Assembly (NCBI RefSeq): GCF_002259405.1
Contig: NZ_NPFW01000022.1
Span: forward strand, 744,001-808,000
Source: Rhodococcus sp. 14-2483-1-2
GTDB taxonomy: Bacteria; Actinomycetota; Actinomycetes; Mycobacteriales; Mycobacteriaceae
Direction: 5' to 3'
DNA length: 64,000 nucleotides
In this document: in pieces, positions 26,668 to 35,469 of the stretch
Layout: each line of letters begins with the position of its first letter
Numbering within the stretch: the first letter of the stretch is position 1
Made by a program: the position numbers and the translations under genes
Notes under the pieces: generated by a model
Seen by the model: the letters and a program-made list of their open reading frames with translations, nothing else
What the model was told of the DNA's origin: nothing
The model's database searches: none

Positions 26668-27482
26668 CGGACACCCGACTCGAACGTCGTTGCCGCCGAA
26701 CGCAAGCGGTCGAGATAGCGAGTGTTGGTCTCGTGCAGGCCGAGCAGAGCGACGAAATCGGCGACACCGAATTCGGGATCGTGCGCCGGCTCACCGCAGA
26801 TCGAGGCACCGAGTCGAAGGTAACCGTTCATCAACGGCGGCATCGAGGTTCGCTTCGCGGGTTCGATGTCGATCAGGTCCACCCCGTCGACGACGACCGG
26901 AGAATACGGCCGGACCCGACGGTCGAGCGGCGTAGCGTGCTTGCCCAACAGGCGGTCTCGAACACTGCGAACGTTGGCCCCGATGGGGTCCCCTGGTGCC
27001 GACTGCATGGGCACCGACACGCATCCCATCACCCACTCGTATCCCGTCACATCGAGGTAGTGCAGGATTCCGGCCCACATCAACCCGAGCACGGACCCGG
27101 ATCGATGGTCGGGATGAACTGCAGCCCTTCCCATTTCGACAATATTCATGCCGACGGGATCGAGTGCGGAGATATCGAATTCGGTAGCCGTGTAGTACCC
27201 GCCTGCAGACACGGCGGCCTGCGGCGGCAACATGCGGTAGCAGCCGACGAACGTGTCGGTCCACTGGTCACGAACGAGCAGGTGATCACAGAATTCGTCG
27301 AACCGATCGGCGTCGAGGCCGTCGGTGTCGGTGGGAATGGAAAACCCCGGCTCGGAAGCGAACACCTCGTAGCGCAGACGCTGCGCCGCGAGTCGGTGCT
27401 CCGGGTCGGTGGACAACACGAGCGAGTAGCGGTCGGTGGCCGGGAGGATCGATGCAGTCGAGCTCATGACGGAAGTGGTCAT
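26664..27482 (-). CDS. GNAT-type N-acyltransferase, OlsB-like (Rv3027c family)
   Basis: 272 residues with the OlsB/hemolysin-type pattern: LRYEVFASEPGF, DGLDADRFDEFCDHLLVRD, VGCYRMLPP, NIVEMGRAAVHPDHRSGSVLGLMWAGI, YEWVMGCVSVPM and MPPLMNGYLRLGASICGEPAHDPEFGVADF. Such enzymes transfer a 3-hydroxyacyl chain to ornithine or another amine. It is first in a two-gene operon with the PlsC-like gene; substrate is inferred from family and pairing. Confidence 0.82.
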   Translation of the reverse strand: MTTSVMSSTASILPATDRYSLVLSTDPEHRLAAQRLRYEVFASEPGFSIPTDTDGLDADRFDEFCDHLLVRDQWTDTFVGCYRMLPPQAAVSAGGYYTATEFDISALDPVGMNIVEMGRAAVHPDHRSGSVLGLMWAGILHYLDVTGYEWVMGCVSVPMQSAPGDPIGANVRSVRDRLLGKHATPLDRRVRPYSPVVVDGVDLIDIEPAKRTSMPPLMNGYLRLGASICGEPAHDPEFGVADFVALLGLHETNTRYLDRLRSAATTFESGVR

Positions 27483-27574
27483 GAGGTGTGTCTAACGAGC
27501 GGGGAAGGCCACCGGGCATCGTCGGGGAAACGTGTCGGAAGAGTTTGTGTGAACAAGGTTGCGCTGCTCGACAC

Positions 27575-27610
27575 GACAGGCCCCCACCGCGCGGGCGGTG
27601 GGGGCCTGTC
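27575..27610. terminator. Terminator hairpin after etfA
   Basis: GACAGGCCCCCACCGC (27575-27590) pairs perfectly with 27595-27610 around a GCGG loop: a 16-bp, very GC-rich stem 20 nt after the etfA stop. Confidence 0.85.
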
Positions 27611-27629
27611 GGAACAGCGCTCGGAAGAG

Positions 27630-28586
27630 CTATCCCTTGTGCTTCTTGACTGCTTCGGTCAGCTGCGGTGCGACGTTGAAGAGGTCACCGACGATGCCGT
27701 AGTCGGCGATCTCGAAGATGGGCGCTTCCTCGTCCTTGTTTACCGCGACGATCGTCTTCGAGGTCTGCATGCCTGCACGGTGCTGGATGGCTCCGGAGAT
27801 ACCCAGTGCGACGTACAGCTGCGGGGAGACGGTCTTGCCCGTCTGACCCACCTGGAACTGGCCGGGGTAGTAGCCGGAGTCGACAGCGGCGCGCGAGGCA
27901 CCGACTGCGGCACCGAGCGAGTCGGCCAGATCCTCGACGACGGAGAACTTGTCGGCACTGCCGACACCGCGTCCACCGGAGACGACGACCGACGCCTCGG
28001 TGAGCTCCGGACGGTCGCCACCGACGATCGGGTCACGCGAGGTGACCTTGACGGCCCCCTCTTCCTGCGCGGGGACCTCGACGGTTTCGCGGGTGCCCGC
28101 TCCGGCCTTGGGCTCGGCCTCGACTGCGCCGGGACGCAGCGAGATGACCGGAACGTCGCCGTTGGCCTTCGCCTCGACGGTGAACGCACCACCGAAGATG
28201 GAGTAGACGGCACTGCCGTCGCCGTTCAGGGCGACGACGTCGTTGTGGTAGCCCGAGCCGAGGCGTGCTGCGAGTCGTCCCGCAACTTCCTTGCCCTCGA
28301 TCGTGGCTGCGGTGATGATCGCTGCAGGCGAGACCGACTCCGCGAGTGCCGACAGCACGTCGACCTTCGGGGTGACGAGGAATCCGTCGACTGCGTCGGA
28401 TTCTGCGGCGTAGATCTTCTCGGCACCGGCTTCGGTCAGCGCGTCGGCGACCTTGTCGGTGGTGCCGACCGGGCCGGTGACGACCGCGGACGGCTCACCC
28501 AGCGCGCGAGCGGCGGTGATCAGCTCGGTGCTGACCTTCTTCAGTGTTCCCTCGACGTGCTCCACGAGCACGAGTACTTCTGCCAT
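27630..28586 (-). CDS. etfA: Electron transfer flavoprotein alpha subunit
   Basis: FAD-binding subunit that carries electrons from acyl-CoA and similar dehydrogenases to the membrane. 318 residues. The C-terminal FAD domain has GRGVGSADKFSVVEDLADSLGAAVGASRAAVDSGY, GQTGKTVSPQLYVALGISGAIQHRAG and VNKDEEAPIFEIADYGIVGDL. It lies 42 nt downstream of etfB on one transcript. Confidence 0.96.
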   Translation of the reverse strand: MAEVLVLVEHVEGTLKKVSTELITAARALGEPSAVVTGPVGTTDKVADALTEAGAEKIYAAESDAVDGFLVTPKVDVLSALAESVSPAAIITAATIEGKEVAGRLAARLGSGYHNDVVALNGDGSAVYSIFGGAFTVEAKANGDVPVISLRPGAVEAEPKAGAGTRETVEVPAQEEGAVKVTSRDPIVGGDRPELTEASVVVSGGRGVGSADKFSVVEDLADSLGAAVGASRAAVDSGYYPGQFQVGQTGKTVSPQLYVALGISGAIQHRAGMQTSKTIVAVNKDEEAPIFEIADYGIVGDLFNVAPQLTEAVKKHKG

Positions 28587-28628
28587 GACTTGCTCCTCGT
28601 TTGTCTTCGATTGCTCGGTGGGGCGGGA

Positions 28629-29429
28629 TCAGATGATCTTCTGGCCGACGAGGTAGGTGGCGATCTTGTCGCCGCCGTCGCCCTCGTCGGTGAGCCGCTC
28701 GCCTGCAGTCTTGGGAGGCTTGGGGGTGGACGACGTGACTGTCGTTCCGGCGTTGTCGACGCCGACGATGCCGTCCTCGACACCGATGTCGGCGAGCGTG
28801 ATGGTCTGCACCGTCTTCTTCTTGGCGGCCATGATGCCCTTGAACGACGGGAAGCGCGGTTCGTTGATCTTCTCGGTGACGCTCACGATGGCGGGCAATG
28901 CGGCTTCGAGGCCGAAGATGCCTTCGTCGGTTTCCCGCTCGCCGGTGACCTTGCCGTCGACGACGGTGAGCTTGCGCAGCTGCGTCAGGGCCGGGATCTG
29001 CAGGTATTCGGCGATGATCGCGGGAACGGCACCGGTGCGACCGTCGGTGGCCTCGTTGCCTGCGATGATGAGATCGGCCGGCTCGTCGTTCTCGAACGCG
29101 ACGTTGCCGAGCGCTGCGGCCAGCGCGTATCCGGTCTGGATCGCGTCGGAGCCGTGCAGGGTCGGGTCGTTGAGGTGCACTGCACTGTCTGCACCCATCG
29201 ACAAGGCCTTGCGGATGGCATCGGTGGCGCGATCGGGGCCTGCGGACAGAACCTTGACCTCACCGCCCTGGGCTTCCTTGATGAGCAGTGCTTCTTCGAC
29301 GGCCCGCTCGTTGATCTCGTCGAGGACGGCGTCGGCAGCCTCGCGATCGAGGGTGTAGTCACCGTCGGTGAGCTTGCGCTCGGACCACGTGTCTGGAACC
29401 TGCTTGATCAAAACAACGATGTTCGTCAT
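28629..29429 (-). CDS. etfB: Electron transfer flavoprotein beta subunit
   Basis: AMP-binding partner of EtfA, 266 residues: NIVVLIKQVPDTWSERKL at the N-terminus, EEALLIKEAQGGEVKVLSAGP, and the NDEPADLIIAGNEATDGRTGAVPAIIAEYL recognition region. The first gene of etfBA, diverging from the methyltransferase gene across a 155-bp gap. Confidence 0.96.
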   Translation of the reverse strand: MTNIVVLIKQVPDTWSERKLTDGDYTLDREAADAVLDEINERAVEEALLIKEAQGGEVKVLSAGPDRATDAIRKALSMGADSAVHLNDPTLHGSDAIQTGYALAAALGNVAFENDEPADLIIAGNEATDGRTGAVPAIIAEYLQIPALTQLRKLTVVDGKVTGERETDEGIFGLEAALPAIVSVTEKINEPRFPSFKGIMAAKKKTVQTITLADIGVEDGIVGVDNAGTTVTSSTPKPPKTAGERLTDEGDGGDKIATYLVGQKII

Positions 29430-29584
29430 GGGTCTGCGTCGACCTCCTGGTCATGTTCTGCTGATCGTGAGTGTTCTAACGGTTCGTGCAGTTCTACGGT
29501 CTGGGACGAGGTTACCTCACCGTAGTTACCCGTGGGTAACATACCTCCCTGCCTGTCCGACCATACATCTGCACCCCGACTGTT

Positions 29585-30424
29585 ATGGAGACCACGTTGG
29601 CTTACCTCTCCCACGCCTCCACTAACCTTCCGTCGGTGAACGATTCTTCGGCTCAGGCACCGGTACCGGAACCACTCCCCCTCACCGGCGAGAGAACGGT
29701 GCCGGGTATCGCCGAGGAGAACTACTGGTTCCGCCGCCACGAGGTGGTCTACCGCGCACTCGTCGAGCGCTGTCGCGATCGAACGGTGCTCGAAGCGGGA
29801 TCGGGAGAAGGCTACGGAGCCAACATGATTGCCGATGTCGCGACCCACGTTCTCGGCCTCGACTACGACGCGTCGGCCGCCGCACACGTGCATGCCCGCT
29901 ACCCGAGGGTGACGATGCTGCGTGGCAACCTCGACCGCCTTCCCGTCGCCGATTCCTCGATCGATGTCGTCGTCAATTTCCAGGTGATCGAGCACCTGTG
30001 GGATCAAGGTGCGTTCCTCGCCGAAGTGCACCGGGTGCTCGCACCCGGGGGGATTCTGTTGATCAGCACGCCGAACCGCATCACGTTCTCGCCCGGCCGC
30101 GACACACCGCTCAACCCCTTCCACACCCGCGAACTCGACGCGGCCGAACTCACCGAGCTTCTGGTGGACGCTCGGCTCGAGGTCGACGAACTCACCGGAG
30201 TGCGGCACGGACACACCCTGGCCGCTCTCGACGCCAAGCACGGCGGTTCGTTCATCGACGCTCAGATCGAACGAGCCCTGGCCGGTGAACCCTGGCCTGC
30301 CGAACTCACCGAGGACGTCGCGGCAATCTCGATCGACGATTTCGACATCAGCGCCGACCGTATCGACGACAGCCTCGACCTGGTCGCCGTCGCCCGCAAG
30401 AGCTCGAGCACGGTGATCGGGTGA
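29585..30424 (+). CDS. SAM-dependent methyltransferase (Rv3030-like, methylglucose lipopolysaccharide cluster)
   Basis: 279 residues with a class I methyltransferase fold: TVLEAGSGEGYGANMIA (motif I), VLGLDYDA (motif II Asp), VVNFQVIEHLWDQ and APGGILLISTPN. It starts an operon with a GH57 enzyme and a GT4 glycosyltransferase. In mycobacteria the same trio is tied to 6-O-methylglucose lipopolysaccharide, so O-methylation of an alpha-glucan is the best guess. The ATG has no clear ribosome-binding site; a GTG at VNDSSAQ is an alternative start. Confidence 0.85.
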   Translation: METTLAYLSHASTNLPSVNDSSAQAPVPEPLPLTGERTVPGIAEENYWFRRHEVVYRALVERCRDRTVLEAGSGEGYGANMIADVATHVLGLDYDASAAAHVHARYPRVTMLRGNLDRLPVADSSIDVVVNFQVIEHLWDQGAFLAEVHRVLAPGGILLISTPNRITFSPGRDTPLNPFHTRELDAAELTELLVDARLEVDELTGVRHGHTLAALDAKHGGSFIDAQIERALAGEPWPAELTEDVAAISIDDFDISADRIDDSLDLVAVARKSSSTVIG

Positions 30425-31980
30425 CATCCGGTGCAACCGTGCCGGGCATGTTCTCCCTCGTTCTGCACTCCCACCTCCCGTGGTTGGCCAATCACGGACG
30501 CTGGCCGGTAGGCGAGGAATGGCTGTATCAGTCCTGGGCCGACTGCTACCTGCCGCTCACCGCGGCACTGGAGCAGCTGGCCGACGACGGCTACACCGAC
30601 GTACTGTCGCTGGGGATCACCCCGGTGCTCGCTGCTCAACTCGACGATCCACACTGCCTGTCCGGAATGCACCACTGGCTCGGAAACTGGCAGCTCAGAG
30701 CCCACGAGGCGACCGACCGCGACCTGTCCGTTCGTGAACACCGAGGTTCTGCCGCTGCGCTCGATCGATTCGAGTCCCGGTGGCGGCACGGCGGGTCCGC
30801 GGTCCTTCGACCGCTGGTCGACACCGGAACCGTCGAACTGCTGGGCGGCCCGTTGGCGCACCCGTTCCAGCCGCTGCTCGATCCCCGACTACGCGCATTC
30901 TCGCTTCGGGAAGGCCTGCTCGACGCCCGTGCTCGGTGGGGCACCACGCCCCGAGGCATCTGGGCACCCGAATGCGGATTCACCCCCGGCATGGAAACCG
31001 AATACGCCGCGGCCGGGGTCTCGCACTTCATGGTCGACGGGCCCGCGATGCGCGGAGACACCTCCCTCGGCAGGCCGGTGTGGGACTCCGATGTCGTTGC
31101 GTTCGGACGCGATCTTCCGGTCAGCTACCGCGTCTGGTCACCGAAGTCCGGCTATCCCGGCCACGGTTCCTATCGGGATTTCCACACCTACGATCACGCC
31201 ACCGGTCTCAAGCCGGCCCGGGTCACCGGCCGCTCGGTCGCGTCGAACGACAAGGCTCCCTACGATCCCGAGCGGGCTGCGGCCACGGTGGACCGTCACG
31301 TCGCCGACTTCGTCGATGTGGTTCGCAGGCGCCTGATCTCCGAATCCGAGCGGATCGGTCGCGACGCCCTGGTCGTCGCTGCATTCGACACCGAGCTGTT
31401 CGGACACTGGTGGCACGAGGGCCCACAGTGGCTCGGCAAGCTCATGCGCGCGCTTCCCGCCGCTGGCATCACCGTCGGCACGCTCGGCGATGCGCGCGAG
31501 CAAGGTTACGTCGGAGCGCCACTCGAACTGCAGGATTCGTCGTGGGGATCGGGCAAGGACTGGCGCGTGTGGGCGGGCGACGACGTCGCCGACCTGGTCG
31601 CGCTCAACTCCGAGGTGTCTCGGACCGCTCTCGACGCCGTCGATACCGCCCGAGATGCGCAGCATCGCGCCGGTGGACCGGAACTACGCAATCGGGTCAA
31701 CGATCAGATACTGCGTGAGACACTGATGGCCGTGGCCAGCGACTGGGCATTCATGGTCAGCAAGGATTCCGCCGCAGGCTATGCCCGGGAACGGGCGCAC
31801 GTCCACGCACATGCGCTGCGCGAGATCGCTGCCGCGGCCGCAGGTGGTTCACCCGGCCGGGCGCACGACCTGGCTGGGCAATGGAACCGCGCGGACGGAC
31901 TGTTTCCTGCGCTGGATGCGCGCCGATTGCCCGGTGCACACGGTGGCGGCGAGCGAGAAGGTGCAGGGGGGCGTCGATGA
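30421..31980 (+). CDS. GH57 (DUF1957) alpha-glucan branching-type enzyme (Rv3031-like)
   Basis: 519 residues. The N-terminal GH57 barrel has LVLHSHLPWLANHG, the nucleophile Glu in GIWAPECGFTPGMETEYAAAG, and the acid/base Asp in AFDTELFGHWWHEGP. The C-terminal helical domain has SWGSGKDWRVWAG and a helical bundle ending in a low-complexity tail. It overlaps its neighbours by 4 nt on both sides. Family members make alpha-1,6 branches in glucans; 4-alpha-glucanotransferase activity is the alternative. Confidence 0.88.
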   Translation: MTSGATVPGMFSLVLHSHLPWLANHGRWPVGEEWLYQSWADCYLPLTAALEQLADDGYTDVLSLGITPVLAAQLDDPHCLSGMHHWLGNWQLRAHEATDRDLSVREHRGSAAALDRFESRWRHGGSAVLRPLVDTGTVELLGGPLAHPFQPLLDPRLRAFSLREGLLDARARWGTTPRGIWAPECGFTPGMETEYAAAGVSHFMVDGPAMRGDTSLGRPVWDSDVVAFGRDLPVSYRVWSPKSGYPGHGSYRDFHTYDHATGLKPARVTGRSVASNDKAPYDPERAAATVDRHVADFVDVVRRRLISESERIGRDALVVAAFDTELFGHWWHEGPQWLGKLMRALPAAGITVGTLGDAREQGYVGAPLELQDSSWGSGKDWRVWAGDDVADLVALNSEVSRTALDAVDTARDAQHRAGGPELRNRVNDQILRETLMAVASDWAFMVSKDSAAGYARERAHVHAHALREIAAAAAGGSPGRAHDLAGQWNRADGLFPALDARRLPGAHGGGEREGAGGRR

Positions 31981-33224
31981 AGATTCTGATGGTGTCGTGG
32001 GAGTACCCACCCGTGGTGGTCGGCGGTCTCGGTCGGCACGTCCATCACCTGGCGACCGAACTGGTCCGATGCGGGCACGAGGTCGTGGTTCTGTCGCGTC
32101 GACCCACCGGAACCGACGCCGCCACTCACCCGACGTCCCATCACATCGAGGACGGGGTGCTCGTGGTCGCCGTCGCCGAGGACCCGGCTCACTTCGTCTT
32201 CGGTGAGGACATGCTCGCGTGGACCCTCGCGATGGGGCACGCGATGGTGCGTGCCGGCGTCGCGCTGGGAAAGCCGGGTCTGGGAGACGGCTGGCAACCC
32301 GACGTCGTTCATGCCCACGACTGGCTCGTCGCGCATCCGGCGATCGCGCTCGCCGAGTTCTACGACGTGCCTCTCGTCTCGACCATCCACGCCACCGAGG
32401 CCGGACGCCACAGCGGTTGGATCTCCGGCCCCGTCAACCGCCAGGTGCACTCCGTCGAGTGGTGGCTCGCCAACGATTCCGATGCGGTGATCACCTGCTC
32501 GGCTTCGATGAAGGACGAGGTCACCACCCTGTTCGGAGTATCCGAGTCGGCGGTGAAGGTGATTCGCAACGGAATCGACCGGTCCACCTGGCACTTTCGG
32601 CGACGAGAGCCTCGATCGGAGCCGGCCAAGTTGCTCTACGTCGGCCGACTCGAGTACGAGAAGGGCATCCAGGATGCCATCGCAGCCCTACCCCGCATCC
32701 GACGAAGCCACCCGGGTACCACCCTGCACATCGCCGGCGAAGGAACACAGTTCGCTTGGCTGGCCGGTCTGGCGCGCACGCACCGAGTTGCCCGCGCAGT
32801 GTCGTTCCTGGGCAACCTCGACCACACCGAACTACTCGGCTGGCTGCACGGAGCCGACGCCATCGTCCTGCCCAGTCGGTACGAACCGTTCGGCATCATC
32901 GCGCTCGAGGCCGCCGCTGCGGGCACCCCGCTGGTCGCGTCCACCGCAGGCGGTCTGGGTGAAGCCATCGTCGATGGCGTGACCGGCCTGTCCTTCGAGC
33001 CCGGCGACGTCGGTGGGCTGGCCGCCGCCGTGCGGCGTGTTCTCGACAACGCCGATGCCGCCCAGGAACGTGCCGTGGCCGCCCGCGAGCGCCTCACCGT
33101 CGATTTCGACTGGAAGCACGTCGCCGAATCGACGGCCGAGGTCTATCTGGAAGCCAAACGCAAGGTTCGGCATCCGCTGGCTCGCCCGCACATCGTCGAG
33201 CGCGCGCTCCCCGGCCGTACCTGA
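31977..33224 (+). CDS. GT4 alpha-glucosyltransferase (Rv3032-like)
   Basis: 415 residues from ATG 31977 (overlapping the GH57 stop as ATGA). It shows a GT-B fold: MKILMVSWEYPPVVVGGLGRHVHHLATEL, VVHAHDWLVAHPA, LLYVGRLEYEKGIQDAIAALPRI, and the donor-site EX7E in PSRYEPFGIIALEAAAAG. By analogy it extends alpha-1,4-glucan chains for methylglucose polysaccharide and glycogen. Last gene of the operon. Confidence 0.88.
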   Translation: MKILMVSWEYPPVVVGGLGRHVHHLATELVRCGHEVVVLSRRPTGTDAATHPTSHHIEDGVLVVAVAEDPAHFVFGEDMLAWTLAMGHAMVRAGVALGKPGLGDGWQPDVVHAHDWLVAHPAIALAEFYDVPLVSTIHATEAGRHSGWISGPVNRQVHSVEWWLANDSDAVITCSASMKDEVTTLFGVSESAVKVIRNGIDRSTWHFRRREPRSEPAKLLYVGRLEYEKGIQDAIAALPRIRRSHPGTTLHIAGEGTQFAWLAGLARTHRVARAVSFLGNLDHTELLGWLHGADAIVLPSRYEPFGIIALEAAAAGTPLVASTAGGLGEAIVDGVTGLSFEPGDVGGLAAAVRRVLDNADAAQERAVAARERLTVDFDWKHVAESTAEVYLEAKRKVRHPLARPHIVERALPGRT

Positions 33225-33235
33225 AAACAGGAGGG

Positions 33236-33997
33236 TCAGTTCTCCCGCGCCGCCTCGGCATGTCCGAGAGCCTTCTTGCGGGCGATATCCTCCAGCGCAG
33301 CAATGTACTTCGCGCGTTCGGCAGCACCTGCCTCCCAGGCGACCTTGCGATTGCGGACGACCTTGGCCGGGGCACCGACCGCGATGCTGTAGTCCGGGAT
33401 CTCACCCTTGACCACCGCATGGGCTCCCAGCACGCAGCCCCGGCCGATCCGGGTCTCGCGCAGGATGGTCACCTTGGCCGCGATCCACGTGTCCGGACCG
33501 ATTCTCACGGGCCCCTTCACGATCCCCTGATCCTTGATCGGCATGTTCACATCGTCCATCCGATGATCGAAATCGCAGATGTAGCACCAGTCGGCCACCA
33601 GCGTCGACGCGCCGATCTCGATGTCGAGGTAGGTGTTGACGACGTTGTCCTTGCCGAACACCACCTTGTCGCCGATCCGCAGCGAACCCTCGTGACAGCG
33701 AATGGCATTGCCGTCGCCGATGTGTACCCAGCGACCGATCTCGAGGCGCGAGAGCTCGGGAGTGGAATGAATCTCGACGTTCTTGCCGAGAAACACCATG
33801 CCCTTGAGGATCACGTGCGGATTGGCCAGCTTGAACTTCGCGAGGCGGTAGTAGCGCACCAGGTACCACGGTGTGTACGCCTTGTTGGCGAGCACCCAGT
33901 CGAGGGACGCACGCGTGAGGAATCGCGCCTGTTCGGTGTCGCGTCGTCTCGACCCGCGCCAGCGTGTCCGCAGCGGCGCGTTCCACATACTCGTCAT
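33236..33997 (-). CDS. Left-handed beta-helix acyltransferase (Rv3034c-like)
   Basis: 253 residues of hexapeptide-repeat type: VHIGDGNAIRCHEGSLRIGDKVVFG, IEIGASTLVADWCYICDFDHRM, then IGPDTWIAAKVTILRETRIGRGCVLGAHAVVKGEIPDYSIAVGAPAKVV, the usual C-terminal coil of maltose/galactoside O-acetyltransferases. It is convergent with the glucosyltransferase (11-nt gap). Acetylation or acylation of the nearby glucan is attractive but unproven. Confidence 0.85.
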   Translation of the reverse strand: MTSMWNAPLRTRWRGSRRRDTEQARFLTRASLDWVLANKAYTPWYLVRYYRLAKFKLANPHVILKGMVFLGKNVEIHSTPELSRLEIGRWVHIGDGNAIRCHEGSLRIGDKVVFGKDNVVNTYLDIEIGASTLVADWCYICDFDHRMDDVNMPIKDQGIVKGPVRIGPDTWIAAKVTILRETRIGRGCVLGAHAVVKGEIPDYSIAVGAPAKVVRNRKVAWEAGAAERAKYIAALEDIARKKALGHAEAAREN

Positions 33998-34146
33998 GGA
34001 CGTTCACCCTAGTTTCTCGTTCGCCCGCTCTCTGCCGCCACCCTCGCGCGGGCTAGGGTTGCCTGTCGACTGTTGCTTGTCGGCAGAACGAACACAGACG
34101 CCCCGGCACCACGTCGGGCACGGACTCGAGTCATGGGGAGCGATCG

Positions 34147-35469
34147 ATGCGCGGCGTCAGGGCCAAGGGCAGGACCGGCAGAAAGGTCACGGCGGTCGCA
34201 GCAGCGCTCGCGCTGGTGACCGTGAGCGGCTGCGGCACCGATACGTCGGCCATAGAACCACTCTCTCCCGATTCGTGGCCTGCAGCGCATGGGAACTCGC
34301 ACAACAGCGGTGCCACCGCAGTGTCGGTGTCGACTCCACTGTCCCTGGACTGGACGCGCCCCACCGGCGGCACGGTGACCTCTCCGGTGTCCATCGGGTC
34401 GACCGGTCAGATGTTCGTCACTGCCGCCACCGAATCCGGCTGCAACCTCTTCTCCTTCGAGATCGACTCCGCACGCAAGCGCTGGTGCAATCGCGTCGGG
34501 CCGTCCGTCGTCACTGCCACGCCGACCGTCGATTCGGCGATCAACGTCTACATCGGCGACGACGGCGGCATGAACTCGTACAACGACCACGGGCAACTAC
34601 GTTGGCGCACACCGGTGTACGGAGTGCCCAAGTCCGCCCAGTTCCTCGGGGACGGCAGCGTGCTCTCGGTCACCCAGATGGGGCAGATCAGCGTTCTGGA
34701 TTCGCAGAACGGGCAACTTCGAGTACCGATCCTGGATCTGATTCCGACGCCGAATTTCCTGACCGACCCGAATTCCGATTTCCTGCCGGTCGACACCGGA
34801 CTCGCCCAGTGCAGCTCGGGTGGATCCGAATGCCCCGTGCCCGCAGCGCCCGCGGTCGACAGTGCGACCGGAACGATCTACTTGACACTGTGGCGTCCCG
34901 GTTCGATTGCGCCACAGCTCGTTTCCCTGCAGTACAACCGAGACGGCTCTCCCGGTCTCGCCGAACGTTGGTCCTCGGACCTGCTGCCCGCCGGAGTCGC
35001 ATCGAGTCCTGTGCTGTCCGAGGACGGGTCGACGGTCTACCTGGCCGATGTCGACGGCAGGCTGACCGCGTTCGACACCGCCGACGGGCGACAGAAGTGG
35101 ACCGAGGGCACCGGGCTCGGCATCGGTGCGAGTCCCTCGATCGCCTCGGACGGCACGATCGTGCCCTCGGGCGGCGACGGCACCCTCGTCGGCGTCCGAG
35201 ACAACGGAGATTCCGCCGAGCGAGTCTGGGTTCGCGACGACATCGAACAGGCAGGCAGCGCAGCCCAATCCGCAGACGGACGCGGGCACACCGTCGTTCG
35301 CGAAAACGACGGACTGGCACTGCTCACTTTCGACGCAGCCACCGGTGAGACGGTGGATGTGCAGTCCGTTCCCGACGTCGTCGGCACCACCGTCGGCACC
35401 TCCCTCGGCCCGGACGGCCAGGTCGTCACCGCGAGCTACCTCGGCGAAATCTTCACCTACACAGGCTGA
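34147..35469 (+). CDS. PQQ-like beta-propeller lipoprotein (Rv3035-like)
   Basis: 440 residues. A signal peptide with lipobox VSGC is followed by WD/PQQ-like blades: RPTGGTVTSPVSIGSTGQMFVTAAT, FSFEIDSARKRWCNRVGPSVVTATPTVD, VYLADVDGRLTAFDTADGRQKWTEGTG. Probably a cell-surface beta-propeller with a binding role; no catalytic residues are identifiable. Its 3' end overlaps the convergent methyltransferase-like gene by 13 nt. Confidence 0.83.
   Translation: MRGVRAKGRTGRKVTAVAAALALVTVSGCGTDTSAIEPLSPDSWPAAHGNSHNSGATAVSVSTPLSLDWTRPTGGTVTSPVSIGSTGQMFVTAATESGCNLFSFEIDSARKRWCNRVGPSVVTATPTVDSAINVYIGDDGGMNSYNDHGQLRWRTPVYGVPKSAQFLGDGSVLSVTQMGQISVLDSQNGQLRVPILDLIPTPNFLTDPNSDFLPVDTGLAQCSSGGSECPVPAAPAVDSATGTIYLTLWRPGSIAPQLVSLQYNRDGSPGLAERWSSDLLPAGVASSPVLSEDGSTVYLADVDGRLTAFDTADGRQKWTEGTGLGIGASPSIASDGTIVPSGGDGTLVGVRDNGDSAERVWVRDDIEQAGSAAQSADGRGHTVVRENDGLALLTFDAATGETVDVQSVPDVVGTTVGTSLGPDGQVVTASYLGEIFTYTG

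Noticed and set aside
26370..29525. Very long plus-strand open frame (over 1000 codons) opposite the OlsB, etfA and etfB genes
   Set aside because: It is antisense to three well-supported genes, has a low-complexity composition expected from reversed high-GC codons, and shows no recognisable domain.
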